A stretch of 42,061 bases of DNA from contig JASLKH010000077.1 of the NCBI GenBank assembly GCA_030747675.1, forward strand, positions 1 through 42,061. Reading direction: 5' to 3'. Positions 34,656 through 42,061 of the stretch are shown here, one piece after another; within the stretch, counting starts at the first letter, position 1, and every line of letters starts with the position of its first letter. The stretch comes from Candidatus Thalassarchaeaceae archaeon (lineage in GTDB: Archaea; Thermoplasmatota; Poseidoniia; Poseidoniales; Thalassarchaeaceae). The notes below the pieces were generated by a model that was not told the DNA's origin, searched no databases, and saw nothing but the letters and a program-made list of their open reading frames with translations. A program made the translations under genes and the position numbers.

Positions 34656-35656
34656 GCAACACGCCTCCCCTGCAATGCGGCAGCATCCATTGCTGGTGTC
34701 TTCGATGCCAATAAATCAGAACTGGATTTTACTGAGTATCCAAGTCTATCCATAATTACCAAAAATAAATCTTCCAAACTTGGTTCGTAATCTTCCATCT
34801 TACGGACTTGTACATTAGTAGCAGCAGCAGCCTCCAATATTCCTCCATAAGTGGATTCGTCTTCTCTTGTAATGCGCATCACTCGACCTGTGCGACGCAC
34901 ATTGAGGCCATTATCTACTAGTTTTTGCTCCATCTTAGAAGCGCCCCCCCACACAGATATTTCGATCTCTCGATCAATGGCCTTGAGGTCCTCAATTCTT
35001 CCTTGTGCAATCACCTGACCTTTGTGTATCATTACTATTCTATCACAGATTCTTTCGACATCATCCATCAAGTGACTACTCATTAAGATTGAGCGCCCAC
35101 CTTGCTTTACAACTTGGAACAATGTATCGAGCATGAATCCGCGGGCTGTTGCATCCAAACCATTTGTTGGTTCATCACAGATAAGCAAATCAGGATCGTG
35201 GACTAATGAACACGCTAATTTTGTAGCCTGTTCCATTCCTGTGCTAAAGGTGCCTACAGTTCTATATCGTTGATCTTTTAATCCAACATATTCCATAGTC
35301 TCATGAGCACGTTGCAATGCTGCTTCAGGATGCATTCCAATTAGTTCCCCTGCATATCGAACCTGATGAATAGCTTCCATTTCAGGGATTAAACAATCAT
35401 ATTCAGGCATGTAACCAATTCTTTGACGGATTAATTGACCTTCTGTGGCAATATCATGACCTAGGACCTTACCACCTCCGCTAGTAAGCGAAATTAGACC
35501 TAGAATCGTTTTGATTAGAGTGGATTTCCCAGCGCCATTCGGTCCTAACAATCCAGTTGCACCTTCCTTAATTGAGAGGTTTACTTCATCCAGTGCAACA
35601 TGTTCTCCATACTTTTTGATTAGATTATTAGTTTCAATAATCCATTCATTGCTCAA
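34652..35656 (-). CDS. ABC transporter ATP-binding protein (first pair)
   Basis: ATPase with Walker A GPNGAGKSTLIK, Q-loop IGYMPEYDCLIPEM, signature FSTGMEQATKLACSLVHD, Walker B LLICDEPTNGLD and switch SILMSSHLMDD, then a C-terminal extension of about 100 aa. GGAGGTGA (35661-35668) is four bases before TTG 35656, so I prefer this start to the TTG at 35689 that would extend the frame by 11 codons. First gene of the five-cistron ABC operon, 87 bases after the archaeosine TGT gene. Confidence 0.93.
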   Translation of the reverse strand: MSNEWIIETNNLIKKYGEHVALDEVNLSIKEGATGLLGPNGAGKSTLIKTILGLISLTSGGGKVLGHDIATEGQLIRQRIGYMPEYDCLIPEMEAIHQVRYAGELIGMHPEAALQRAHETMEYVGLKDQRYRTVGTFSTGMEQATKLACSLVHDPDLLICDEPTNGLDATARGFMLDTLFQVVKQGGRSILMSSHLMDDVERICDRIVMIHKGQVIAQGRIEDLKAIDREIEISVWGGASKMEQKLVDNGLNVRRTGRVMRITREDESTYGGILEAAAATNVQVRKMEDYEPSLEDLFLVIMDRLGYSVKSSSDLLASKTPAMDAAALQGRRVA

Positions 35657-35743
35657 TGATTCACCTCCTCGATTCTTTGAACCTAACAATTACCTAATTC
35701 ATGATGAACTCTATCAACAATCCGATTGAGGGTTTGGAAACTA

Positions 35744-37810
35744 TTACTCTCCAATTCCGTCGCGAATCTTTATTGCTATACCTTTACGGAATCGCTTAGT
35801 TTCTTCTGCTGTGCATTGGGCAACCCCGTGTCCAATGAATTCGCCCTCACCGTTTTCTACCAAACAAGGTAATCCTGGTGTTAATTGTCCTTTTACTTCA
35901 TCGATAAATCCATGCATCACATTACGGCCTTGGCGGGTAAATGGAACTGAATCATCGATTACAACAACAGTTGGAATTTGGGTGCCATGAAGTAAGCGTG
36001 CTCCTGCGAGAGTCAAACTCAAACCACCATCTGTCAAGCGTGGTGAAAGAATATGGATCCCATCCTTCGTGATGATATTCTTGACCCTCTTAGTTTTGCT
36101 ATAAACAAACTTACAGCCAGACATAATATCTCTTGCCACTTCACAATTTAAATCTAAAAAGTATTTCATTTTCACAACTGCTGTTTCACGATCAATTGAT
36201 GTACGAACAATTGTTGAGTCGCCTTTTACTCCATCTCCAAATATCGACTCGATTTTGCTTATTTGAAGCGGTTTTTCATCTCCGATTTTTAATCGGACAA
36301 TATTCTTTTTTTCTCCACATAATGCTTCCAAATCAAATTCTAAATCTTCATTGTTCATTCTTTCCCAAATTGATTTAGGGCCATTAATGTGAGCCCATGG
36401 GCTAACATCTTCCATTGAATATGGAATTAAACCAAGAGGGGTTTCGATTAAGATAGCAACATTCGGCCAACGCCGATGAATTGTTTGTACAATACCACCA
36501 ATTCGTTCTCGCCAAGGGCCCGGGGATCCACCAAAAATAATTGCTCCTTCGCATTCAATTTGACAATTATTCAAAAGGCGTCCGAGAGAAGCAATTGATG
36601 GTGGTTGAGACCCTATATCTTGACTCATCAAGACCCCTCGTTGACGAAGGGGATTTGTTGTATCAATCAACCCCAAGGGCAGATTTTGGTACAAATATTC
36701 GGTTGCTTCCCTCAAAGAAGGATTTGTGTGGCTGCGCTCCTCAACCAATCTCCATATTGTTCCATCTCTAATTGCCTGCCTACATCTTGCAAGTTCACTA
36801 GCAGTAATCTCAAGATTATGTCTCGCAATTAATTCACAACGAGCTTGGTCCCCCAATGCCCTTACAGAATTAGGTGTGTATCCAGAAAGCGCCTCAGTTG
36901 AGGCTGGAAATTCATTCAAATCATCCAACTTCACAGTACCCCATGGCATTAGTAAACGGTCATCACGCGCAAAGAGCGCATATGCCGCTGAATCAAATAA
37001 ATCAGCACCTAATGCCACACAAATAGGGAATAGGTGGGGGTGTCCACAGCCAAACATGTGAACTGGTCTTTCCCAAGGGATATGTTTCCTACAAGCCAGT
37101 AGAATTTCTACCAATTCACGATACCTTTGACGTTCCATCAAAGGCACAATACCTCCAATAGGGTGTACTGAAAAATCCATTTCACCCATTTCTTCGGCAC
37201 TCTTTATTCTCAAATCTGCAAATACTCCGCCTTGAATTGGGCCATTCAATAATGTTTTTTTTGCCGCATCCAAAGACTGAGGCCCCCTGGATACAGTTTC
37301 CATTACTGCTGCTTCAATTTCTTCACGAGACATGCTTGGTGTTCCAAATACATCGAGCATGGTTGCGATGTCAACTCCGATTTCACGTTGAAATTCAACA
37401 ATTTCTTCTACCCCAACTTCAACGTCGCCATACACATAGTTCTGAAATGTACCAGAATCTGTCATGATTACCCCCGGATAATCAAGAAGTTTGTGAACTC
37501 CATCATTAAGAGCCGTTGATTTTAATGATTCATGTTTCCAAATGACATAAGAATTTGTAATAATAGCCTCAAAACCATATTTTTCCCACATTTCACGTGG
37601 TTCAACTGTTCTGATATTTGGATTAATGACCGGCAATAATGCTGGAGTATTCATCACATGTGTCGAAGTATGTAATCGACCTAAGCGTGCCCATCCATCC
37701 CGAGTGGTCACCTCAAATTTCCCACTATCGCCTTCTCGACAAGGATTCACAGCCCGGGCCATACTATCTGCCCTGAATAGGATGGCTTTCATTTCATCGG
37801 CAGACCACAT
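35744..37810 (-). CDS. tgtA: Archaeosine tRNA-guanine transglycosylase (ArcTGT) with altered zinc site
   Basis: Replaces guanine-15 in the tRNA D-loop with preQ0, the first step of archaeosine formation. The catalytic domain is well conserved: MTDSGTFQNYVYG with the general-base aspartate (D118), GGIVPLMERQRY, and LFDSAAYALF with the nucleophile aspartate (D273). The C-terminus has C1/C2-like domains and a PUA domain (LTDGGLSLTLAGARLLH onward). The zinc site, normally FPCSCPVCSKYTP, reads FPASTEALSGYTP (301-313): all three cysteines are replaced, though the fourth ligand H331 is kept at the right distance. At 688 aa it is longer than the roughly 580-aa norm. The start is ATG 37810, with M7 and M17 as alternatives. 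Confidence 0.92.
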   Translation of the reverse strand: MWSADEMKAILFRADSMARAVNPCREGDSGKFEVTTRDGWARLGRLHTSTHVMNTPALLPVINPNIRTVEPREMWEKYGFEAIITNSYVIWKHESLKSTALNDGVHKLLDYPGVIMTDSGTFQNYVYGDVEVGVEEIVEFQREIGVDIATMLDVFGTPSMSREEIEAAVMETVSRGPQSLDAAKKTLLNGPIQGGVFADLRIKSAEEMGEMDFSVHPIGGIVPLMERQRYRELVEILLACRKHIPWERPVHMFGCGHPHLFPICVALGADLFDSAAYALFARDDRLLMPWGTVKLDDLNEFPASTEALSGYTPNSVRALGDQARCELIARHNLEITASELARCRQAIRDGTIWRLVEERSHTNPSLREATEYLYQNLPLGLIDTTNPLRQRGVLMSQDIGSQPPSIASLGRLLNNCQIECEGAIIFGGSPGPWRERIGGIVQTIHRRWPNVAILIETPLGLIPYSMEDVSPWAHINGPKSIWERMNNEDLEFDLEALCGEKKNIVRLKIGDEKPLQISKIESIFGDGVKGDSTIVRTSIDRETAVVKMKYFLDLNCEVARDIMSGCKFVYSKTKRVKNIITKDGIHILSPRLTDGGLSLTLAGARLLHGTQIPTVVVIDDSVPFTRQGRNVMHGFIDEVKGQLTPGLPCLVENGEGEFIGHGVAQCTAEETKRFRKGIAIKIRDGIGE

Positions 37811-37849
37811 TGGTCAACAACTAAACAATTTATCTTATGTGCGACAATT

Positions 37850-40501
37850 GTGCGAAACAAAAAAATGGTTTTTTTATTGACGCTTTTCTTATTATCGCCT
37901 GCACTTTTCGGTGGTCTGAAATGGGATCGAGACACCATTCCTGCAACACTTTCGAATCCTGCAAGTTCATCAATAATAGCAGCATGCAATGATGGAGAAA
38001 TACCTGTAAAAGAGGTTTTTCACTCCAATGACGCTTGGATTCCGAGCACATCGGTTGGCTGTGCACCCAAATCTAATGGTACTGTTGTTTTGACTTTAGA
38101 TGACCAATCGCACCTTCCAACATGGTGGACATATCGAAGCCAAATTATTGATTCAGGAATGAAATTAACAATGTTTTTGGACAGGTCATATCACCTAAAT
38201 GAAACAGAATGGTATTGGTTGGAAACGTTCTATGCTGATGGACACGAAATTGGTATCCATGGCAAGGATCACCTTGACATAACAAAATTCATCGAAGAAG
38301 ATGGTACCATACAAGAATATATTGATACCCAAATAATACCCGAAATAGAGACTTTCAATTCTCATGGAATTTACCCCACTGCTTTTTCCTACCCGCATGG
38401 ATTGAGAAATTCAAAAACTGATTCAGCGCTACTTGGATACTTCAACATATTACGTGCTACAAATCAGCAAATTACTAACGATCATTTGCCCATGATTATA
38501 CCCGAATATTCGAATAAAGTTATCACTGCTGCTTCAATGGATAGAGAATTTGACTCTCGTAATTATATTGAAGGGCTGATTCAAGATGCTGCCAATTCAG
38601 GAATGGCTGTGGCCACTTATGGGCACCGCTTAGATCCAAACGAAAATAAATACCATACGACTGAACCAGAAGATTTGTTTGCTTTTGCAAATCTTGCAAA
38701 GTCACTTGGAATGCGATTCGGAACCATCAGTGATTTAGCTAGACCTGCACATAAAAATGGCCTAGAAAACATGTATCAATATATGCGTAATGGAGATTTA
38801 CAAATCGCCAATAGAATGCTTGAAAATTGCTGGACTTTGCCACGATTTGACGAAGTCTGCCTGGATGGAGAATACCCCTCATGGCATGAGGACCCCTTCA
38901 ATGAAAATTACTGGCGCTTTGTATTTTACAGCCTACGGCCATTATCCCATTTACTGTATGCATGGGAAACAACTGGGAATTTGTCTTACAAAAATCACAT
39001 GTTGGAAATAATACGTACATTTTCCGATGCTGATGAAGAAAGCCCATGGATTTATGACCATCATGCGGATAAACATGGAGCCGCTTTTAGGGCGATGATT
39101 CTCACTCAAATACGATGGGTGCTTGATCATGATTCAGCACTTAATTTGGAAGAAATTGCGCTTATCGAATCCTTGATGGTAAAAACTGGGACCTATCTGA
39201 TGCATCCAAGTAATTTTGAATCGGGATATAATCATGGTTTTAATCAGGCCGCTGGACTATTAGTATTATCAACAAACCACCCATGGCTTCAAGATAGTTT
39301 AATCTGGGATCAAACTGCTAGAATACGGCTTAAAATGATGATGGAAGATGCTATCGATTCAGATGGCGTCATGATTGAAAGTAGCCCATATTATCACAAC
39401 TATATCCTAATCAAAATAGGAGATATAATTCGCTGGAGTGATGAAAATGATATTGTTATGCCAGATGTTGTTTCTGAAATGTTTCCTCTAATGCTTGATT
39501 ATGCAACTGATGTTGCCTATCCAGATATGGGTTTGCCTTTGATTGGAGCAAGCATACCAAGCCTAGGAATAAATTCAAACTCATTTGGCTCATTCGAAAA
39601 TTTACATGATAGATTGGCTTGGATTAGAACAAATGGGGTTAATGGAACACCTGGTGTTGAAGAATTTCTGTTCCACACAGCGTTCTATCCAGAATCTGGG
39701 CATGGGATTTTGAGATCTTCTTGGTCTACTGAAATAAATGATGTGAGTCACGTAGTCATTGATGCTGGTCCGTATCGAACTAGCCATTCCGATTATGATC
39801 ACTTTGGAATGACTTGGTTCTATGGCCAAGAAATACTTGTTGACCCTGGTCTTTATAGTTATGAAATTAGTGAAAAAAGGGATTATTTCCATGGCACATC
39901 TGCTCACAACGTCATACTTGTAGATGGAGATGATCAGCCTGAAGAATATGAAATTGGTCAAACTTCTATCTTTGAAGAAAACGGATGGGGAGGAATTGTT
40001 TCAACAATACATATCGATGATTGGTATTGGACCCGATCGGTGATAAGTATAGGCAACAATACAGTTCTAGTTTACGATGAAGTCGAGTCTACTTCAAATC
40101 ATGAATTCGATATCCTTTGGCACATGGCACCAGATCTTATAGCGACAAAATACAATTCAGGGTTTTCCATTCAGAATGAGCAAGAGCAAATTGCACAACT
40201 TCAAACTATTTCTTCTAGAGTATTAGAGGAAGAAATTATACAAGGTCAAACCGAACCTTTGCAAGGATGGGTTGCAGATGGTTACGAATCAATGATACCC
40301 GCCCCTGTAATCCGCCAATCTACATCAGGAAACAGTATCATATCTGCATCGTTGTGGAGTTCTTCTAATTCACTGTCCTCAATTGATGGTATGTTGTCTC
40401 CTGGAAATTCAAACCTGGAAATAAATGTATCAGGGTTAGAATCTACAATTCATATCTCACAAAATATTGATGGTGAATGGAATATCATTATCCAAAGTTG
40501 A
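37850..40501 (+). CDS. Secreted polysaccharide deacetylase - heparinase II/III lyase fusion
   Basis: 883 aa with a signal peptide (MRNKKMVFLLTLFLLSPALF); the basic n-region supports GTG 37850 over ATG 37865. Residues about 78-300 are a NodB-like polysaccharide deacetylase: LTLDD (81-85), GIHGKDH with H137 and H141 as metal ligands, and SYPHG as the motif-3 equivalent. Residues about 310-860 resemble heparinase II/III or alginate-lyase proteins: an alpha/alpha toroid with YNHGFNQAAGL and MIESSPYYHNYIL, then a beta domain with DHFGMTWFYGQEILVDPGLY and GTSAHNVILVDG. So one secreted chain may remove acyl groups from, and cleave, a uronic-acid-containing polysaccharide. Divergent from tgtA with about 40 bases between. 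Confidence 0.85.
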   Translation: MRNKKMVFLLTLFLLSPALFGGLKWDRDTIPATLSNPASSSIIAACNDGEIPVKEVFHSNDAWIPSTSVGCAPKSNGTVVLTLDDQSHLPTWWTYRSQIIDSGMKLTMFLDRSYHLNETEWYWLETFYADGHEIGIHGKDHLDITKFIEEDGTIQEYIDTQIIPEIETFNSHGIYPTAFSYPHGLRNSKTDSALLGYFNILRATNQQITNDHLPMIIPEYSNKVITAASMDREFDSRNYIEGLIQDAANSGMAVATYGHRLDPNENKYHTTEPEDLFAFANLAKSLGMRFGTISDLARPAHKNGLENMYQYMRNGDLQIANRMLENCWTLPRFDEVCLDGEYPSWHEDPFNENYWRFVFYSLRPLSHLLYAWETTGNLSYKNHMLEIIRTFSDADEESPWIYDHHADKHGAAFRAMILTQIRWVLDHDSALNLEEIALIESLMVKTGTYLMHPSNFESGYNHGFNQAAGLLVLSTNHPWLQDSLIWDQTARIRLKMMMEDAIDSDGVMIESSPYYHNYILIKIGDIIRWSDENDIVMPDVVSEMFPLMLDYATDVAYPDMGLPLIGASIPSLGINSNSFGSFENLHDRLAWIRTNGVNGTPGVEEFLFHTAFYPESGHGILRSSWSTEINDVSHVVIDAGPYRTSHSDYDHFGMTWFYGQEILVDPGLYSYEISEKRDYFHGTSAHNVILVDGDDQPEEYEIGQTSIFEENGWGGIVSTIHIDDWYWTRSVISIGNNTVLVYDEVESTSNHEFDILWHMAPDLIATKYNSGFSIQNEQEQIAQLQTISSRVLEEEIIQGQTEPLQGWVADGYESMIPAPVIRQSTSGNSIISASLWSSSNSLSSIDGMLSPGNSNLEINVSGLESTIHISQNIDGEWNIIIQS

Positions 40502-40502
40502 T

Positions 40503-40892
40503 TCATTCTTTGGGTTTATTCCACATTTCTGCCCGAATTGGGGGCTCTGCATCCCAATTTGGAAATTTACATGGAATCAATCTGACATCGAGTGCTTGTA
40601 AGAAAGAGAGGCGACTAGGAGATATTACTAAATCATCAGGTACTGCAATCCAAGTAGGGTACCCCTCGATAATTTCTTCTTCAAGAATCATGAACAACAT
40701 CTCAGTAATTGGCGTATATAGCTGTGTCAGCATTAACCCTTTTTTGTGCCCCATTGAGTCAGAAATAATGACCATCCAATCTTTTGATGGAGGCATTGGA
40801 AACCATTTCGTTTGTAGAGATTGAACTTCTCCTAACTCGTGTTGGAGGACAATCTCCAACGGTTCATGCCAGTCCTCGGGTATTGATGGCAT
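40503..40892 (-). CDS. Small protein, unknown
   Basis: 129 aa, no membrane helix and no recognised family. It has a mixed alpha/beta look, with aromatic-rich stretches (KTKWFPMPPSKDWMVII is similar in style; the actual text here is QTKWFPMPPSKDWMVII). The ATG at 40892 is in a divergent gap shared with the phosphatase gene. It stops one base after the convergent lyase gene. Tight packing and a sensible composition support it as a real gene. Confidence 0.6.
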   Translation of the reverse strand: MPSIPEDWHEPLEIVLQHELGEVQSLQTKWFPMPPSKDWMVIISDSMGHKKGLMLTQLYTPITEMLFMILEEEIIEGYPTWIAVPDDLVISPSRLSFLQALDVRLIPCKFPNWDAEPPIRAEMWNKPKE

Positions 40893-40960
40893 AGGTTCTC
40901 AATTAGCGGTAAAATAGTAGGGTTAAAATAGCCTTGCTAATATATGTAGAAGGGGATAAA

Positions 40961-41764
40961 ATGACTGAACCTATTAGAAACTATGAGACAGAATTTGAAT
41001 TGGAAAAAGCAATTGAAAGGGGAGACAAAGTATGGGTTATAGGGGATGTACATGGACACTCTGATGCCCTTGAAAATCTGATTTCAGAAATTGATCCAAA
41101 TCCAGGGGATAGAATTGTATTTTTAGGCGATTTAATAGATAGAGGGCCTGACTCAAGAATGGTTATTCGAATCGCAAGAAAACGTGCTGATTCATTTGTT
41201 CTCCGTGGAAATCATGAACAAATGACGATGGCGGGTTTTGGTGAAAGAAAAAATACCAGTTGGGCGCCACCTCTAGATTGGCTATTCAATGGTGGCAAGC
41301 AATGTCTAGATAGTTATAGAAATGCAGACGGTGAACTCAATACTGAGGATTGGATTGAAGATGTACTTTGGATGGCCCAATTACCTCACCTCTTTGTCCT
41401 AGAAAAATGGATACTTGTCCATGCAGGTCTTGACCCGAAATTCTCATTGGAAGAACAAAAGGCACATTCATGTTTATGGATTCGAAAAGAATTTCATGAC
41501 TCAAAAAAACCAATTGAATCAGAGAAAACTGTTGTTTTTGGCCATAGTATTACACATAGAGAATTAGGTCAAAGACCTGGGGAATTGGGTCTTAGTGAAG
41601 CGAGATTAAGTGATGGGAGACCACTTTGGGTCGGAATAGATACGGGGGCATGTGACCCTGTTTCAGGCTGGTTAACTGGACTTGACTTGACCTCAGGAGA
41701 CATAATTCAGGCTAATGACCAAGGTGATACTCGAAGGCAAGAGTCATTATTCAAACGAAACTAA
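40961..41764 (+). CDS. PPP-family metallophosphatase (ApaH/PrpE-like)
   Basis: Two-metal phosphatase of the PPP superfamily. The motifs are in order: GDVHG (family GDxHG), GDLIDRGPDS (GDxxDRG), RGNHEQM (GNHE), VHAGL and FGHSITHRE. About 267 aa. It could dephosphorylate proteins or hydrolyse diadenosine tetraphosphate; sequence alone does not decide. ATG 40961 is chosen because AGAAGGGG lies a few bases upstream; a TTG at 40934 would add nine residues. It overlaps the convergent NifU-domain gene by 14 bases. Confidence 0.9.
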   Translation: MTEPIRNYETEFELEKAIERGDKVWVIGDVHGHSDALENLISEIDPNPGDRIVFLGDLIDRGPDSRMVIRIARKRADSFVLRGNHEQMTMAGFGERKNTSWAPPLDWLFNGGKQCLDSYRNADGELNTEDWIEDVLWMAQLPHLFVLEKWILVHAGLDPKFSLEEQKAHSCLWIRKEFHDSKKPIESEKTVVFGHSITHRELGQRPGELGLSEARLSDGRPLWVGIDTGACDPVSGWLTGLDLTSGDIIQANDQGDTRRQESLFKRN

Positions 41765-42061
41765 CGCCGCCATGCTTCAAGACAAATTCCCGACCTAGGT
41801 CGTCAAAAGTATCCAATAATGATGATGAAAATTGAACTTGAGAAACCTCGCCTGTCGCAAAAAGGTCTTTTTGTATCCCTTGCAATGTGCCTGGTGCAGC
41901 CCCACAAGCTATGCAAGCCCCATCTAAATTCAGAACTAATCGAACGGATTCTCCATCCAATTCCGCTGACTCAACTTTGATACCTCCTCCATGCCCCATT
42001 AAAGCAGCCCGGACAGCCCCCAGTCGTGAAAGAATTGCTGGAACTAAATCTGGTGATTCAA
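41751..42061 (-). CDS. NifU-like Fe-S scaffold domain protein (cut by window edge)
   Basis: The minus-strand frame stays open to the last base of the window, so the gene continues outside; an ATG at 41999 is internal. The visible part begins ESPDLVPAILSRLGAVRAAL and continues MGHGGGIKVESAELDG and LDGACIACG. The GHGGGIK (family HGGdv) and the CxxC of CIACG are the NifU C-terminal domain hallmarks; this domain carries a transient Fe-S cluster for delivery to apo-proteins. The end of the protein is longer than a minimal NifU domain, with a helical tail. Confidence 0.85.
   Translation of the reverse strand, partial: ESPDLVPAILSRLGAVRAALMGHGGGIKVESAELDGESVRLVLNLDGACIACGAAPGTLQGIQKDLFATGEVSQVQFSSSLLDTFDDLGREFVLKHGGVSFV

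Noticed and set aside
40477-40824. 115-aa plus-strand frame after the lyase gene
   Set aside because: It overlaps the lyase end and lies opposite the 129-aa minus-strand gene, which has the better start and packing. Neither frame has a known domain, so this is a weak choice.

Overview
The window looks like a chromosomal segment of a planktonic marine euryarchaeon of the Poseidoniales (Marine Group II) or a close Thermoplasmata relative. The archaeal markers are an archaeosine tRNA-guanine transglycosylase, a CTP-dependent riboflavin kinase, an archaeal NadM, a DRG-type GTPase, an AbrB-PhoU regulator, a COG2108-type radical SAM protein and a DUF835 protein. They are mixed with genes of bacterial flavour (grpE, deoC, tatC, citrate synthase, a UMF1-type permease), as is usual for that group. 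This assignment is inference; no rRNA is present. Base composition is A+T-rich and uniform by eye. Coding density is very high, with no gap above about 120 bases. No tRNA, rRNA, CRISPR, insertion sequence or integrase was seen. Several genes carry a GGAGG-type ribosome binding site 4 to 8 bases before ATG or TTG, and I used this to move several starts inward from the longest reading frame. Other genes start within a few bases of a plausible promoter and may be leaderless.

Layout. (1) 1-5000: end of a membrane protein, a PiT phosphate permease with a PhoU-like tail, a divergent AbrB-PhoU regulator with an A+T-rich palindrome between them, and a thioredoxin-CcdA fusion. (2) 5000-9600: deoC, then a + strand operon serC-pdxT-radical SAM-grpE-DUF1499. 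(3) 9600-14250: nadM with an unknown partner, a DRG GTPase, a membrane-anchored acidic protein and tatC. (4) 14250-19000: UMF1-type permease, glycerophosphodiesterase, citrate synthase, CxxCxxCC protein. (5) 19000-24400: a two-gene operon of a DnaA-like AAA+ protein and a DUF835 protein, and two small membrane proteins. (6) 24400-29600: AKB-ligase-type PLP enzyme, PqqB-like hydrolase, riboflavin kinase, TruA, TPR protein and PH-domain membrane protein. (7) 29700-37800: archaeosine TGT, then a five-gene operon with two ABC-2 ATPase/permease pairs and a lipocalin-like protein. (8) 37850-42061: secreted polysaccharide deacetylase-heparinase fusion, a small unknown, a PPP-family phosphatase and a NifU-domain protein cut by the window edge.

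How the genes work together. Most are housekeeping and cofactor genes: PLP, NAD, FMN, Fe-S, tRNA modification. The most unusual parts are: the DnaA-type ATPase without a DnaA DNA-binding domain or recognisable arginine finger, coupled to a DUF835 protein; an archaeosine TGT whose three zinc cysteines are replaced; the double ABC operon with a large acidic, Ca-binding-like loop in one permease and a lipocalin-like last gene; and the deacetylase-lyase fusion.
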